From positions 3,610,001 to 3,674,000 of the forward strand of contig NZ_JAIZBH010000001.1 in the NCBI RefSeq assembly GCF_022267375.1: 64,000 nucleotides of DNA, in the 5' to 3' direction. Each line of letters opens with the position of its first letter. Position 1 is the stretch's first letter. A model generated the notes under the pieces. That model ran no database searches, was not told the DNA's origin, and was given only the letters and a program-made list of their open reading frames with translations. The stretch comes from Leptospira sanjuanensis. Lineage in GTDB: Bacteria; Spirochaetota; Leptospiria; Leptospirales; Leptospiraceae. The translations under genes and the position numbers were made by a program. Shown in pieces: positions 1 through 9,681 of this stretch.

Positions 1-685
1 GAGAATATTTTTCCAATCGAAGAAACGCAAGTCCCACTCCGTTCGGATCATACATCGTATTCAAGATCAAATCGAACGCGTATTCGTCCGCTTCGTCTTC
101 CTGCGTTTTGTTGTATGCGTGTCTCGTCATCCATTGAAACGCGAAGTCCGCAAGCTTGCCTAACGTTTCCGTTCCGATCTTTGCAGCCAGCAGTTCGAAG
201 CGAACGCCGTCCATACAATGCGATTTTTCGATATGACCCACCTCGTGCGCGAGAACGGCCACCAACTCGTGTTCGGACTTGAGAGTCGTCATCAAACCTC
301 TCGTAACGAAGATCACTCCTCCGGGCAGCGCAAACGCGTTCGGCGATTCTTCTTCCATCACGTAAACCGTGTAATCGAACGGTTTCTGTTTATACGCAGT
401 GAGAGTTCCGATCAACTGATTTAGATAAACGTAATCTTTGTCGTTCGGATTCTGCATCTCCGTAAATCGTTCACGGATCGCGTCGCCGTATTCCTTTTCG
501 TCGAGAGAATCAACGGACAAAACTTTCGTTAGCGCGCGGTTCATCGTTCGAATCGGCTTGCCGAGAATCTGGTAAAAGGGAGCTAACGTGGAGTTTCGTT
601 CCGTTTGAATCTGCTCTTTGTATAATAAGAACATCAGAACGCTTCCAAAACCCAATATCCCTATAAAAAAAATCAATCGTTTCAT
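1..685 (-). CDS. M48-family zinc metalloprotease, C-terminus cut by window edge
   Basis: This is the N-terminal 228 residues of a membrane-anchored or exported zinc endopeptidase; the rest lies beyond position 1. One hydrophobic segment (about residues 3-21) is followed by a soluble domain. The zinc site is visible: HEVGH (HExxH) near residue 151 and the downstream EDEADEYAF, which supplies the glutamate third ligand of M48 gluzincins. The ATG at 685 directly abuts the stop codon of the upstream DUF2339 gene, so the two are probably one transcript. M48 proteins of this size class (HtpX, BepA/LoiP types) act in membrane or envelope protein quality control; which subgroup this belongs to cannot be told from the fragment. 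The family assignment is firm and the exact role is not. Confidence 0.85.
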   Translation of the reverse strand, partial: MKRLIFFIGILGFGSVLMFLLYKEQIQTERNSTLAPFYQILGKPIRTMNRALTKVLSVDSLDEKEYGDAIRERFTEMQNPNDKDYVYLNQLIGTLTAYKQKPFDYTVYVMEEESPNAFALPGGVIFVTRGLMTTLKSEHELVAVLAHEVGHIEKSHCMDGVRFELLAAKIGTETLGKLADFAFQWMTRHAYNKTQEDEADEYAFDLILNTMYDPNGVGLAFLRLEKYS

Positions 686-3600
686 TTAAAACCGATCCCG
701 GTATTTGTTATAAATCGTATTCATTAAAAGCAATATACTTCCCACTCCCAAGAACACGACCGCTTTGAGAATCGTTCCGGAAGAAGAAAGGTCGTGAAAG
801 ATCAACCTTCCCACGCAGAACAACAAAAGTCCCAAGGAAAGATAACGGAACCAGGACTCTTTCAAAAACAATCCTAGCAGGAAGATCAAGAATGCGAGAG
901 TGGACCAAAGCAAAGTAAGGACCGCGCTCGAAAAGGACCAATAGAGGAATAGAAAAATTCCTATAAAGAAAGGATAATATACCACTCCGTTGAGATAGGT
1001 TCCGGTCTTGTCCGCGATTCCTTTTAAAAAACCGAGGCCGAGCGGAAACCCTATATTCTCCTTTCCGTATCCTCGATAAGCTCGGAACACGAATAAGAAT
1101 AAAAGAAGAATGGTGAGAACGCCGGGGATCCACTTCGCCTGCATCCAATGTGCGACTGGATTGTCTTCGGTCGACACGATAAAGGTCAGATAAAAGCAGG
1201 CAAACAAATGAAATAGAATTCCATACCATCGAAATCTCGAAAGGTTTTCCTGTTTTCGAATCCCAAGTTCCAAAACTCCGAGTGCCGCGACCGCAAACGC
1301 GACGCTGATCCAAGATTCGCTTACGACGGAATAGGAGATCAAACCCAGAAAGAAAAGACAACCTTCGTTTAACAACGGATATACGATCTGCCAAAAACGG
1401 ACGTTTTCAGTTTCTCTAATATTAGAAGTCGCCCAATAAATCCAAACGGACATCCCGAGGACCGCGGTCCAATTGGAAGCCGACAAAAATCCAAGATACA
1501 TATAGGAGGACTGTAAATCCACATAAACGTAATGAACCGTAAACGCGATCAATCCCAGCCAGGAAGCTCGTTTAAGAAAATCGGAAAGGATCGCGATCGA
1601 AAGAGAATCCTTCTTTCTTCCGAAAAATTGCCCGAATTCCAAAAACGAAATCGACAACAAAGCCCAAGCCGGTCCGACGATGAGATTGGAGATCGGATTC
1701 AAAACGTCCTTCGTATAAATATACACACTCAGAACGATTCCGAAAACTCCGAGATAGCCGGGCAATACGTTGTAATACTTTTGAAAGAATCGAAGCGGAG
1801 CTTTCCAAATTCCCGTCCAACCGATAAACGAAGTCTCTAATCCTACCAAACCGATTCTCGGAAAAACGAAAAACACGGAACTCAATTGAACGAAAACGGA
1901 CGCGATCTGAAACCCTCTTTCCTTCCAAGGAAATTCGTTTTGATTCGCAAAGACTGTGGATTCTCCGCCTAAGAAAATTTCCAAATTCGTCCATATGAAA
2001 AAGAAATAAACGTACAACGCGAATCGTTCGGTCTTGAGCGTTTTCCGTTTCGATAAAAAGAAAATGACCCAGGTCAGGACCGCCATCGCGAACGAAAGAA
2101 TTCTTCCGGGTGTTTCGGTATAAATTCCGATGACTACGATCGAAATTAAAAGTTCCCAGAACAAAGGCTGCGCGGACCGCAGCAAATCGAGAGAGGAGAA
2201 TTCTTCCTCGGGAAAAAGAATCCAGTATAAGAACAAAGAGGCAGCGAGCATCTCGATCCAAAAACGGGCGGGAATCCCGAAAAGAACGGATGCGGATTGA
2301 AACTCTACGGTAAAATGTCGTAATAAAAAAATTCCCGTTAATACGAACGACAACACATAAAGAGAGGAGAATAGTTTTCCGTCGTCCGAGGAATCCCCGT
2401 TTTCCCGCTTCCGAATCCATCTTCCCAGTTCCAAATAAAGAAGAGAAAGAAGAATCGCGAACGGCCCGAACAAAAGCGAACCCTTCAGATTCAGATAGTA
2501 ATAAAACGTGAATACCAGGTGCGCCGTAAAACCGAAAATTCCCGGCCAATAAAGCGGTTTTTGTCCGTTTAAAACATTAGAATTCTTTAAATAAACTAAA
2601 AACGGCAGTAACCACGGAAGGGATAACGCAAGAACCCGTTCGTGGTTTTCAAACGTTCCAAAAGCGATCGATTTCCACAAACTCAAGGTGACGAGAGGCG
2701 CGAGTAAAACGATCGTAAACGAAAGTCTCGTCGAAGACAATTTCTGCCTTAAAACCAGAATTGCGCTTAACAAAATCGATGGGATCCAAACTCCGTAGAT
2801 TTCGTTCGAAAAGAATAGATAGAATGAAAACAAACCCAATCCGGCAAGCAGACTCATCAACGTGATGAGCAAAGAAGTCAGGGACAATTCTTCCTTTAGA
2901 ATCGGAAATCGTTTTTCCAAGATTCCGATAAAGCCGACTAACGCAAGTATTAGAACTCCGTAACCTATCTGCGAAACGAGAGCGGACGAAACCGCAACCC
3001 CCGGATTTTCCGATTGAAAAAATTGACGATACGAGAAACCGATCAGCGCTCCGAATACGATCGTCGTAAGGGATAGAGAAACGCTTTCCAAAAAGCGGCT
3101 TTCTTCCCGAAAACAAACCCAGGAAAAGATCAAAATCTCGAACGACAGGATCGCGAGAATCGCAAGCGAATCCAAACTCCAAAGTCGCAGCGAAAAAATT
3201 CCAAGGACGATCAAGGATTGGGAAACCAATCGATCCGTAAGAAACAACCAGGAAATTTCTTTTCGTTTTGCGGCCTTGGACAAGAACCAAACGATTCCTG
3301 CGGCGACAAACAATACGAATGTGCTGATCTTCGTTTTTTGCGAATAATGAATCAGGCTGATTCCAAGATACGACCAGTTAAGAAGATGACTTGCGAGTGG
3401 AAAGAGTTCGAATTCTTTTTTCCCGTACAAAGTTTCCCGGTAATGAACGAGAAGCGCGCCGCAAAATACGGGAAGAATACAAAGAATCGGAAAAACTACC
3501 TCGATACCGGCCGGCTTTGCCTGCGAGAAGATCTGATAATGCCAATGGAGATGGGCCGCAAAAAAACCGGTGCTTACCGCCAACAGATGAATTTGTCTTC

Positions 3601-4492
3601 GTTCCCTGTAATTCCAGATCACGCCCGGTAAACAAATCAACGCAATTACGCCTAACGTAAAACCGGAGGATTGCGGGATCGACACCGCCACCAATCCCAA
3701 AATCGTATGCAAAGAAGCGAATGTTTCGTTTTTAGACCGATAACCCGCGTAAAGATTCACGATTAGTCCCGCACTCAAAACCGCGAGAGCCGCATAGGAA
3801 TTCTCCAACCATTTCAACGCATCGATGGAACCGCTTCCCAAAGAAACGAAAAGCAGAACCGCCGCCGCGCTGCTTCGAAGCGCGAGCGATACGTTTTTGA
3901 ATTCCGGTTTTTTTCCGAGCCAGAACGCAAGAACCGCAAGAACAAAAGAAAATCCGAATATAAGAAGACAACGATATATTGCGGAAAGAATAAAGAGCGC
4001 ATAAATTCCGAGGAATCCGATTCCCGCAACGAGAATAACCGCTCCCAAAATTCCGGTCCAGTTTTCCGAAAGAGGTTTTTCGATCTTCTTCCAGAGCTGA
4101 ACCAAAAATCCGGGCTCTTTAGGAACCTGCGGTTCGATCTTTTCCGCCGTCGCAGCCTGCGCAACCGACGCTCGTTTTTCTTTGAATTCGACGGATGTCG
4201 TTTTAGCAAGAACCGGAGTTTGGGCTTCGGTCCGCACCTCGATTTTATCCGTTTTCTTTTCTTGTTGTCGAACGGGCGGAACGGAGGACGGCGGAGGTAC
4301 GTCCGTAATCGGAACGATCGGTTTTTCCTCCGCAAGCGGTCGTTTACTTTCCTTAGGTTTTTCCTTAGAAAGCATCGATTCCAAAGAACGAATCCGCTCT
4401 TTGAGTTCTTCGATTTCCGTTTTTAATCCTTTGGATTGAAAAAAAGTGTATAAACTGAATAAGAATAAAACGAAGATTAAGAATACTTCCAA
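686..4492 (-). CDS. DUF2339-type giant polytopic membrane protein
   Basis: The product has 1268 residues. An N-terminal transmembrane helix (about 2-18) is followed by a short coiled coil (about 22-45), a Pro/Lys/Glu-rich linker (about 45-125), and then more than 25 hydrophobic helices running to the end. This architecture (signal-anchor, charged linker, serial helices, length over 900 residues) matches the DUF2339 family, whose function is not known. The start is a TTG: a GGGGAG Shine-Dalgarno sequence lies 8 bases before it and no in-frame ATG fits better. The gene ends directly against the start of the M48 protease gene, suggesting translational coupling. I assign the family by architecture rather than by a diagnostic motif. 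Confidence 0.75.
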   Translation of the reverse strand: MEVFLIFVLFLFSLYTFFQSKGLKTEIEELKERIRSLESMLSKEKPKESKRPLAEEKPIVPITDVPPPSSVPPVRQQEKKTDKIEVRTEAQTPVLAKTTSVEFKEKRASVAQAATAEKIEPQVPKEPGFLVQLWKKIEKPLSENWTGILGAVILVAGIGFLGIYALFILSAIYRCLLIFGFSFVLAVLAFWLGKKPEFKNVSLALRSSAAAVLLFVSLGSGSIDALKWLENSYAALAVLSAGLIVNLYAGYRSKNETFASLHTILGLVAVSIPQSSGFTLGVIALICLPGVIWNYRERRQIHLLAVSTGFFAAHLHWHYQIFSQAKPAGIEVVFPILCILPVFCGALLVHYRETLYGKKEFELFPLASHLLNWSYLGISLIHYSQKTKISTFVLFVAAGIVWFLSKAAKRKEISWLFLTDRLVSQSLIVLGIFSLRLWSLDSLAILAILSFEILIFSWVCFREESRFLESVSLSLTTIVFGALIGFSYRQFFQSENPGVAVSSALVSQIGYGVLILALVGFIGILEKRFPILKEELSLTSLLITLMSLLAGLGLFSFYLFFSNEIYGVWIPSILLSAILVLRQKLSSTRLSFTIVLLAPLVTLSLWKSIAFGTFENHERVLALSLPWLLPFLVYLKNSNVLNGQKPLYWPGIFGFTAHLVFTFYYYLNLKGSLLFGPFAILLSLLYLELGRWIRKRENGDSSDDGKLFSSLYVLSFVLTGIFLLRHFTVEFQSASVLFGIPARFWIEMLAASLFLYWILFPEEEFSSLDLLRSAQPLFWELLISIVVIGIYTETPGRILSFAMAVLTWVIFFLSKRKTLKTERFALYVYFFFIWTNLEIFLGGESTVFANQNEFPWKERGFQIASVFVQLSSVFFVFPRIGLVGLETSFIGWTGIWKAPLRFFQKYYNVLPGYLGVFGIVLSVYIYTKDVLNPISNLIVGPAWALLSISFLEFGQFFGRKKDSLSIAILSDFLKRASWLGLIAFTVHYVYVDLQSSYMYLGFLSASNWTAVLGMSVWIYWATSNIRETENVRFWQIVYPLLNEGCLFFLGLISYSVVSESWISVAFAVAALGVLELGIRKQENLSRFRWYGILFHLFACFYLTFIVSTEDNPVAHWMQAKWIPGVLTILLLFLFVFRAYRGYGKENIGFPLGLGFLKGIADKTGTYLNGVVYYPFFIGIFLFLYWSFSSAVLTLLWSTLAFLIFLLGLFLKESWFRYLSLGLLLFCVGRLIFHDLSSSGTILKAVVFLGVGSILLLMNTIYNKYRDRF

Positions 4493-4581
4493 ATGATCGA
4501 CTCCCCGATCGATACTTCGGATAAATCCTTTTTCGTCAAATCAATCCGAGATCAAAAATTTATTTCGAAAGAATCCGATTC

Positions 4582-5169
4582 CTAAAAAGGAAGTAACTCC
4601 TTCATAGGAATGGTTGCGTTCGGCAACCACATCAGAATTCCGATTCCGAAAATCAACAACAGCAGAACCAGTTTTTTCCCGGAGACGGGGGTTCCGTTCG
4701 ACTTTTCGGTTCGAACATACCAGAAGATACAACCGAGACTGAATAATAATTCGATCAAAATCGCGACGTGCGGAAAATAATAATACGAATTCAACGAAAC
4801 GACGGGAGAATCCGGACTCAACAGCTGATGTTCGAAACCCACGATCAAGTCGCATAACACGTGCAATACGGTCAAGAAGCCGCACCAAGCCGAAAACGAA
4901 ACATCCTTATAGATCGGATAAATTACCGCCGTAACGACTCCTCCCTGAATAAACGCGGGAATCAAATTGTGGCTGTAGGTCATATGAACCTGGAGATTCT
5001 GAAACGTCGCTTCGAATAAAGAGGACGGGAAAGCGGGTTCGACCCCGATGAACGCCAGAAAAAGCCAAAAAAACTCCGGAACGTTAGCGCATAAAAGAAG
5101 AACCCAGAACGGATAACGTTTGAACTTGGAATAAGGAATCAGCGCGGATGCGTAATGACCTAAAATCAT
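4582..5169 (-). CDS. Small polytopic membrane protein of unknown function
   Basis: The protein has 195 residues with about five hydrophobic helices. It opens with GHYASALIP, resembling the N-terminal GH(F/Y)A motif of some YdjM-like/DUF457 inner-membrane metal-dependent hydrolases, and has His residues in the middle (HMTYSHNL, HVLCDLIVGFEHQ) that could form a metal site in or near the membrane. That resemblance is weak, so I give no function. Its ATG overlaps the TGA of a 28-codon reading frame just upstream (ATGA junction at 5166-5169), so it is probably translated by coupling to that peptide. It lies downstream of the YceI gene on the same strand after a gap of about 65 bases. Confidence 0.7.
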   Translation of the reverse strand: MILGHYASALIPYSKFKRYPFWVLLLCANVPEFFWLFLAFIGVEPAFPSSLFEATFQNLQVHMTYSHNLIPAFIQGGVVTAVIYPIYKDVSFSAWCGFLTVLHVLCDLIVGFEHQLLSPDSPVVSLNSYYYFPHVAILIELLFSLGCIFWYVRTEKSNGTPVSGKKLVLLLLIFGIGILMWLPNATIPMKELLPF

Positions 5170-5252
5170 AATTCTTTTTTTGTTACCACGTAATGAACGA
5201 GATACATTCCTAAAAGATAGAAAAACACGAGCGTGATCAATAAGGACGGCAT
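5166..5252 (-). CDS. 28-residue single-helix membrane peptide, coupled to next gene
   Basis: A short frame encodes a peptide that begins MPSLLITLVFFYLLGMY and ends TKKEL: one hydrophobic helix of about 20 residues followed by a basic C-terminus. A GAAGG Shine-Dalgarno-like sequence lies about 7 bases before the ATG. Its stop TGA overlaps the ATG of the downstream 195-residue membrane protein (ATGA), the classic coupling arrangement. The hydrophobic pattern, ribosome site and overlap together argue that it is translated, either as a small subunit of the downstream membrane protein or as a leader that controls its translation. There is no recognisable family. Confidence 0.55.
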   Translation of the reverse strand: MPSLLITLVFFYLLGMYLVHYVVTKKEL

Positions 5253-5317
5253 AACTTAGCCTTCGTATTGGTATCGAGTTCGGGGGATTGTCAACAAATA
5301 ATTACGATCGATTCTAT

Positions 5318-5863
5318 CTAAATCTTAATCAGGAAGTCGTAGCCGATTTCGATTTCCTCTTTCGCTTTGATGAACAAAAGCGAAGGTTTTTCTAGTTTAA
5401 AATCCGAAAAGGTTATGTTTACCTTACCGAAAACCCGAATTTGTCCCGATTCCTTTTGCTCCACTCTTCCGCGGGATTCAAAGTCGCGGGTCAAACCGCG
5501 GATCGTCAGTTTTCCGCGAATCGAATACGAATCTCCGGAAGGCGTCACGGATTCGATCAGTGCAACGATCTCGGGAGTATCAGGATATCCTAATATTTCC
5601 ATGATATGTGAATCCCTACTTTCGTCCCCCGAATGAATTCTTAAAATAGGAATCTTAATCGCAAAGGGAGAACCCAGTTTATATCCCGTCCCCGAACTTT
5701 GAACGTTCGGTGAATCCGCATTCACTTCCTTGCAAACCCCGTGAACTTCTTTCATGGGATGAATCGCCAGAAAGGTGATTTCCTTTTTGAGAATTTCGGA
5801 AGCGTACGTTTGAGAAACGAATAGAAGCGAAACTAAGAAAACGATTTGCCGAAGTTTTTTCAT
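5318..5863 (-). CDS. YceI-like secreted beta-barrel/lipocalin-type protein
   Basis: This secreted protein of about 181 residues has a clear signal peptide (MKKLRQIVFLVSLLFVSQTYA). The mature part has the alternating strands and the closing pattern of the YceI family: GKLTIRGLTRDFE followed by GKVNITFSDFKLEKP, a domain that forms a lipid-binding barrel for polyisoprenoid-type ligands in known members. An in-frame start further upstream (near 5929) would put 22 residues before the signal peptide and overlap the neighbouring gene; the ATG at about 5863 has an AAGGA ribosome site and is preferred. It sits about 15 bases after the b561-like membrane protein gene, a pairing known for YceI and cytochrome b561 proteins. 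The ligand is unknown. Confidence 0.75.
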   Translation of the reverse strand: MKKLRQIVFLVSLLFVSQTYASEILKKEITFLAIHPMKEVHGVCKEVNADSPNVQSSGTGYKLGSPFAIKIPILRIHSGDESRDSHIMEILGYPDTPEIVALIESVTPSGDSYSIRGKLTIRGLTRDFESRGRVEQKESGQIRVFGKVNITFSDFKLEKPSLLFIKAKEEIEIGYDFLIKI

Positions 5864-5877
5864 CTTTTTTTGAATCC

Positions 5878-6633
5878 TTAAAATGTGATCACGAGTAAAG
5901 ACAGCGAGAAGGCTCCGAACCCAGCCCATCCTACCTGCTGCATATCCCTTGCGGCTTCGGGTCCGTGTTTTTCGATTCTTTGGCCCAAGGAAGGAAGAAT
6001 CAACATGGCGGCCAAGTGAAACGGAATCAACGCCTTATGCGCAAAGATCGGACTGTAGATATTCACGTCCGAATCCTCCGAGTCGACGACCCGTTTGGGA
6101 GCGAAAAACGCAAGTCCTGCGGTCAACATATACATTCCAAAAGTTGAATATGCTAATTGTTTGTGAAAATCTCCCGAATGTTTCGCTTCCCATTCCTCCT
6201 GGGATTTTAATGCGAAGTAGAGCGGAAAGTTATTGGCGGGATCTTTTAAAAGGAAATACGTTGCGGCGATGCTGTTTTGGTTCAAGCCCTGCGCCAAAGC
6301 GACCGCGTAGACGGGATCATTGTTCGCGTATTCGGGGTGCGCGAAAAGCAGAACCTTCGCATATTGATCCGAGGTTCGATACAAACTGTCCTTCGCTTTT
6401 TCCCCTTCCAAGTTGGTCGCCAACCAAAGCCCCAGAGTGATGAATCCGGAAAGTTGATGATATTCCAGCATTCTTCGGCGCGTGGAAAGATCGTTCTTGC
6501 TGATTTGCGGTTCCGTGTTTTGCGGGGTTTTCACCGCGGGGGCAACCGGCTGCGCGGTCAGCTCGCTCATGAAACCGCTTCCGATAAAAACGTTCGATAC
6601 CAGGAGAACACAAATCCATTTTCGAAGCATCAT
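5878..6633 (-). CDS. Exported membrane protein, possibly cytochrome b561-like
   Basis: About 251 residues: an N-terminal signal or anchor helix (MMLRKWICVLLVSNVFIG), a polar stretch, and then about four hydrophobic segments. Histidines sit at or near helix ends (EYHQLSGF, HKQLAYSTFGMY, FAHKALIPFHLAAM, EKHGPEAARD), the distribution expected of a b-type haem membrane domain such as cytochrome b561. Immediate linkage to a YceI-like gene strengthens that reading because YceI and b561 domains are frequent partners. I did not find an unmistakable family signature, so this is inference. The chosen ATG follows GAGGA; an adjacent ATG three bases later has better spacing. A GTG at 6648 is less likely. 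Confidence 0.5.
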   Translation of the reverse strand: MMLRKWICVLLVSNVFIGSGFMSELTAQPVAPAVKTPQNTEPQISKNDLSTRRRMLEYHQLSGFITLGLWLATNLEGEKAKDSLYRTSDQYAKVLLFAHPEYANNDPVYAVALAQGLNQNSIAATYFLLKDPANNFPLYFALKSQEEWEAKHSGDFHKQLAYSTFGMYMLTAGLAFFAPKRVVDSEDSDVNIYSPIFAHKALIPFHLAAMLILPSLGQRIEKHGPEAARDMQQVGWAGFGAFSLSLLVITF

Positions 6634-6702
6634 ACAATCCTCTTTCACTTTGCGATTCGGGAAAGTATAAGTGAAACATTCACATTTACAACAAGAATCC
6701 GA

Positions 6703-9681
6703 TTATTTCATGCGCTTCATTGCGATCATAGCGATGTCGTCAGAAAGTTCGGAAAAGCCCGCATTTCCAATGCTTTTACCCGTGTAGCCGTCCAAATCAT
6801 TCACGATGGTTTGGATTACTTGAGTAGGCGATTGATGTGCGTTTGACACGAGCGTCTGAAACAATCTTTCCTTGCCGTACATTTTGTTTTGAGGATTACG
6901 CGCTTCGTCCAAACCGTCCGTGTACTGAAAGAAAAGATCGCCAGGATCCATCTGAAACGATTTCGGTTCGATCGTGGTTTCAAAAAAGGAATTCTCATCC
7001 ATTCCGATCGGCAATCCTCCGCCCGGAAGTTCCCTGAGTTTTTTTTCGGACGCGTCGTATAACAGCGGTTTGACGTGCCCCGCGGATGCATATCTCATCT
7101 TCGCAGTGGTTCGATCGTAGATGGCGATAAAGAAAGTAACGAAGATATGATCGGGCGTATCGGAATACAGATATTCGTTCAGTTCGAGAAGAATTTTTCG
7201 GAGATCCCGTTCGCCTTTGCGGAGAATCGAACGCACCTGCGCGCGGAACAATGACATAACGATCGCGGGTCCGACTCCGTGATTGGAAACGTCCCCCACA
7301 CAAAGAGCGACTTCGTTTTTACTCAACTCGATAAAGTCGTAGTAATCGCCGCCTACTCCGGCCATCGCTTTGTAGAACGCACCGAACTCCGCAGCATCTC
7401 CCAAATTGCTCGGAAGTTTTTCGGGCAGAAGACGTTTTTGAATTTCTTCGGCGGCGAGGAGTTCCCCTTTCATTTCCTCCCGTTCCTTTAAACCGTGCGT
7501 CATCCGATTGAGGGATTCGCTCAAAATCCCGATTTCGTCATAACCAGCGGGTGGAAATTCCACATCCAGATTTCCCTTACCGACTTCTTCGGTTTGATGA
7601 ATGATTTTTTTGATTCTTCTTGCAACCATCCAAGCAAGCAGATACGCGAGAATTACGGCAAAGACGCCGATCAATGCCGTATAACGTAGAAGTTCCTCTC
7701 GATTTTGACGGATCTTTCTCAAACCTTCCGTACGGTCCAAAAGAACCACGTTGTATCCCAGATGATTTTTACGAAGAAGATCGTAACCGAGACCTTTCGG
7801 ATCCTCGCCGAGTTCGCTTAACAACGGAGTGGAATCGAGAACCCACATCCATTCCTCCGCTTCGCTTCTGCTTCGGATTAAAATTCCCGAATCCAAGATC
7901 GGAAGTTTCGACTTGGGAAGTTCGGTTTCTGAAGTTCCCGCAAAGATCCATTCCCGCAGAAGATCCCATTTTTTCTGCGCAAGTTTCCGTTCTTCTTCGT
8001 CTTTCCAATATCTCCTCATTAAATTGGAATCGGAACGATACGGTAAAAACGCGAATTCATCCAAGGCCGCATCGCGCAGACCGCCGAAAGATTCGGGGGC
8101 TTGAAAAAGATTCAGATGAGTCCAATCTTCTTTGTTTAAATCCATTCGTTCCAACGATTCACGAACCTCTTCGATTTTCGCTTCGAGCGAACGGATCGTC
8201 TCTTGGATTTCTTCCGGTGAGATTTTTTGTTCGTCCGATTTTACGGGCATTACCGATTTCTTCTGCCAAAGGAGAAGTTCCTCGTGCAAGGATTTGGATC
8301 GGGCTGCAAGAGAATTCTTTTCGGACTTCCAATTCTCTTCCCATTGTTTACGATCCTTCCTATAAGGATTCAATTCTTCTAATTTAGAATCCCTGGCCTT
8401 CAGAACCTTACGGTATTGAATATAAAGGTTTTTGAATTCGGCGTCCGAAGCGGGCTTAGCGGTTCCGGCTTTTCTGAGTTCGGCGATTCTTCCCTTTAGC
8501 TTTTGGGAAATTTCACCCAAGCCTGCGGAGAATTTTTTGTCCTCTTCGAGATATTCTTTCCAAGAATCCAGATTCTCCGAAATTTCGGATACGATGATTT
8601 TGGATCGTTCCGCCGTTCCGGGATTTCTGAAAACGGTCCGATACGAAACCTCGTATTGTCTTCCGCCGACTTCGTAGTTCTCGGATTCCGAATATTCGGA
8701 ATTCGTTTTTAATACGTCCGAACTTTTGAACAAACCGGAGCGTCTTTCCTCGAATTCTTTCAACGCGAGAAGTTTTTTTCCCGTTCCCGAGGATTGAGGA
8801 AACAGCAAACCGGTATCCAAGGTTTGTTTTCCGGAAGTATCGTATTCCAAAATCCGAACCTTATCGGGCAACAAACCGAGCGATGCGATCTTATCTTTAT
8901 AGGCGCCTTTGAAAAAGTTCTGCAGCGTTTTCGTAAGAGCCGTTTCGCCTAACTCCGATTTGGTTTCAAAATTCGGAATATCTTTTGAAAGACTTTTGTT
9001 TTCCTGAACGAGCTTTTCCTTTTCCGCCGCGAGGGAATTTTTCCTTTTAAGATCGTCCTGCGCGGAGGCGATCTCTTCTTCGATCGTTTTGATTTCTTCG
9101 GAGATCTGTTCGATTCTTGCATTTGCCGATTCGGCGGAGATTCTCGCCGACGCGGTTTGTTTGGCAAGATTTACGATCTTTTCATAGAGATTTGAATCGA
9201 TGGAAGCTCCGTTTTCCTTTCTCAATTCTCCCTTTACCTTGGTTTCGAATTCCCGGATTTCCTTTTCGGAAAGATAGCGCGTAAAGTAGGTGTCCACGGA
9301 TTTGTGATAGTAGTTGTATTTCACTTTTAATCCGATCGAAGCTCCGATGGATTTCAAAGCGCCGAAAAGTCCCCCTTCTTTCCGGAGAACCTTTCTTTTG
9401 AATTTGCTGAGTTGTTGTTTTTTCTCCTTCACTCGGATTTTGAATTCTTCGATGAGGATCAGACTTCGGCTTAAATTTTCGAGATCGAGAACCGCCGCGT
9501 TCACGTATTCCAAAGGCGCTTTCAGCTCGGAGTTCATCTTCTCTTCGAGCGCGGCTTGTTGTTGTCCGTAATAGATCGCGGAAGTCAGCGCGAGAATCGA
9601 CACGACCAATACGGCCGTGAAAAAGGAAAGTTTGGCTCGGATGCCGGGAAGGAACTTACGAAGAAGTTTGCTTCGGATCAT
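6703..9681 (-). CDS. HAMP-linked SpoIIE/PP2C serine phosphatase with large coiled-coil sensor region
   Basis: The 992-residue protein has a membrane helix at about 18-42, a long Glu/Lys-rich, largely coiled-coil extracytoplasmic region (about 45-660), a second helix (about 668-688), a HAMP linker, and a C-terminal SpoIIE phosphatase domain (about 745-990). The metal-binding motifs are intact: GVGGDYYD, CVGDVSNHG, YTDGLDE and SDDIAM. Proteins of this type dephosphorylate a STAS-domain antagonist in a partner-switching pathway. The natural partners lie directly upstream: an RsbW-like kinase, which its start overlaps by 26 bases, and a STAS protein. AAGGA precedes the ATG. The input signal is not evident from the sequence. 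Confidence 0.9.
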   Translation of the reverse strand: MIRSKLLRKFLPGIRAKLSFFTAVLVVSILALTSAIYYGQQQAALEEKMNSELKAPLEYVNAAVLDLENLSRSLILIEEFKIRVKEKKQQLSKFKRKVLRKEGGLFGALKSIGASIGLKVKYNYYHKSVDTYFTRYLSEKEIREFETKVKGELRKENGASIDSNLYEKIVNLAKQTASARISAESANARIEQISEEIKTIEEEIASAQDDLKRKNSLAAEKEKLVQENKSLSKDIPNFETKSELGETALTKTLQNFFKGAYKDKIASLGLLPDKVRILEYDTSGKQTLDTGLLFPQSSGTGKKLLALKEFEERRSGLFKSSDVLKTNSEYSESENYEVGGRQYEVSYRTVFRNPGTAERSKIIVSEISENLDSWKEYLEEDKKFSAGLGEISQKLKGRIAELRKAGTAKPASDAEFKNLYIQYRKVLKARDSKLEELNPYRKDRKQWEENWKSEKNSLAARSKSLHEELLLWQKKSVMPVKSDEQKISPEEIQETIRSLEAKIEEVRESLERMDLNKEDWTHLNLFQAPESFGGLRDAALDEFAFLPYRSDSNLMRRYWKDEEERKLAQKKWDLLREWIFAGTSETELPKSKLPILDSGILIRSRSEAEEWMWVLDSTPLLSELGEDPKGLGYDLLRKNHLGYNVVLLDRTEGLRKIRQNREELLRYTALIGVFAVILAYLLAWMVARRIKKIIHQTEEVGKGNLDVEFPPAGYDEIGILSESLNRMTHGLKEREEMKGELLAAEEIQKRLLPEKLPSNLGDAAEFGAFYKAMAGVGGDYYDFIELSKNEVALCVGDVSNHGVGPAIVMSLFRAQVRSILRKGERDLRKILLELNEYLYSDTPDHIFVTFFIAIYDRTTAKMRYASAGHVKPLLYDASEKKLRELPGGGLPIGMDENSFFETTIEPKSFQMDPGDLFFQYTDGLDEARNPQNKMYGKERLFQTLVSNAHQSPTQVIQTIVNDLDGYTGKSIGNAGFSELSDDIAMIAMKRMK

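Noticed and set aside
708..4335. Long open frames on other strands and phases inside the DUF2339 gene
   Set aside because: They are Arg/Ser/Phe-rich shadows without ribosome sites or families; the long membrane protein frame explains the region.
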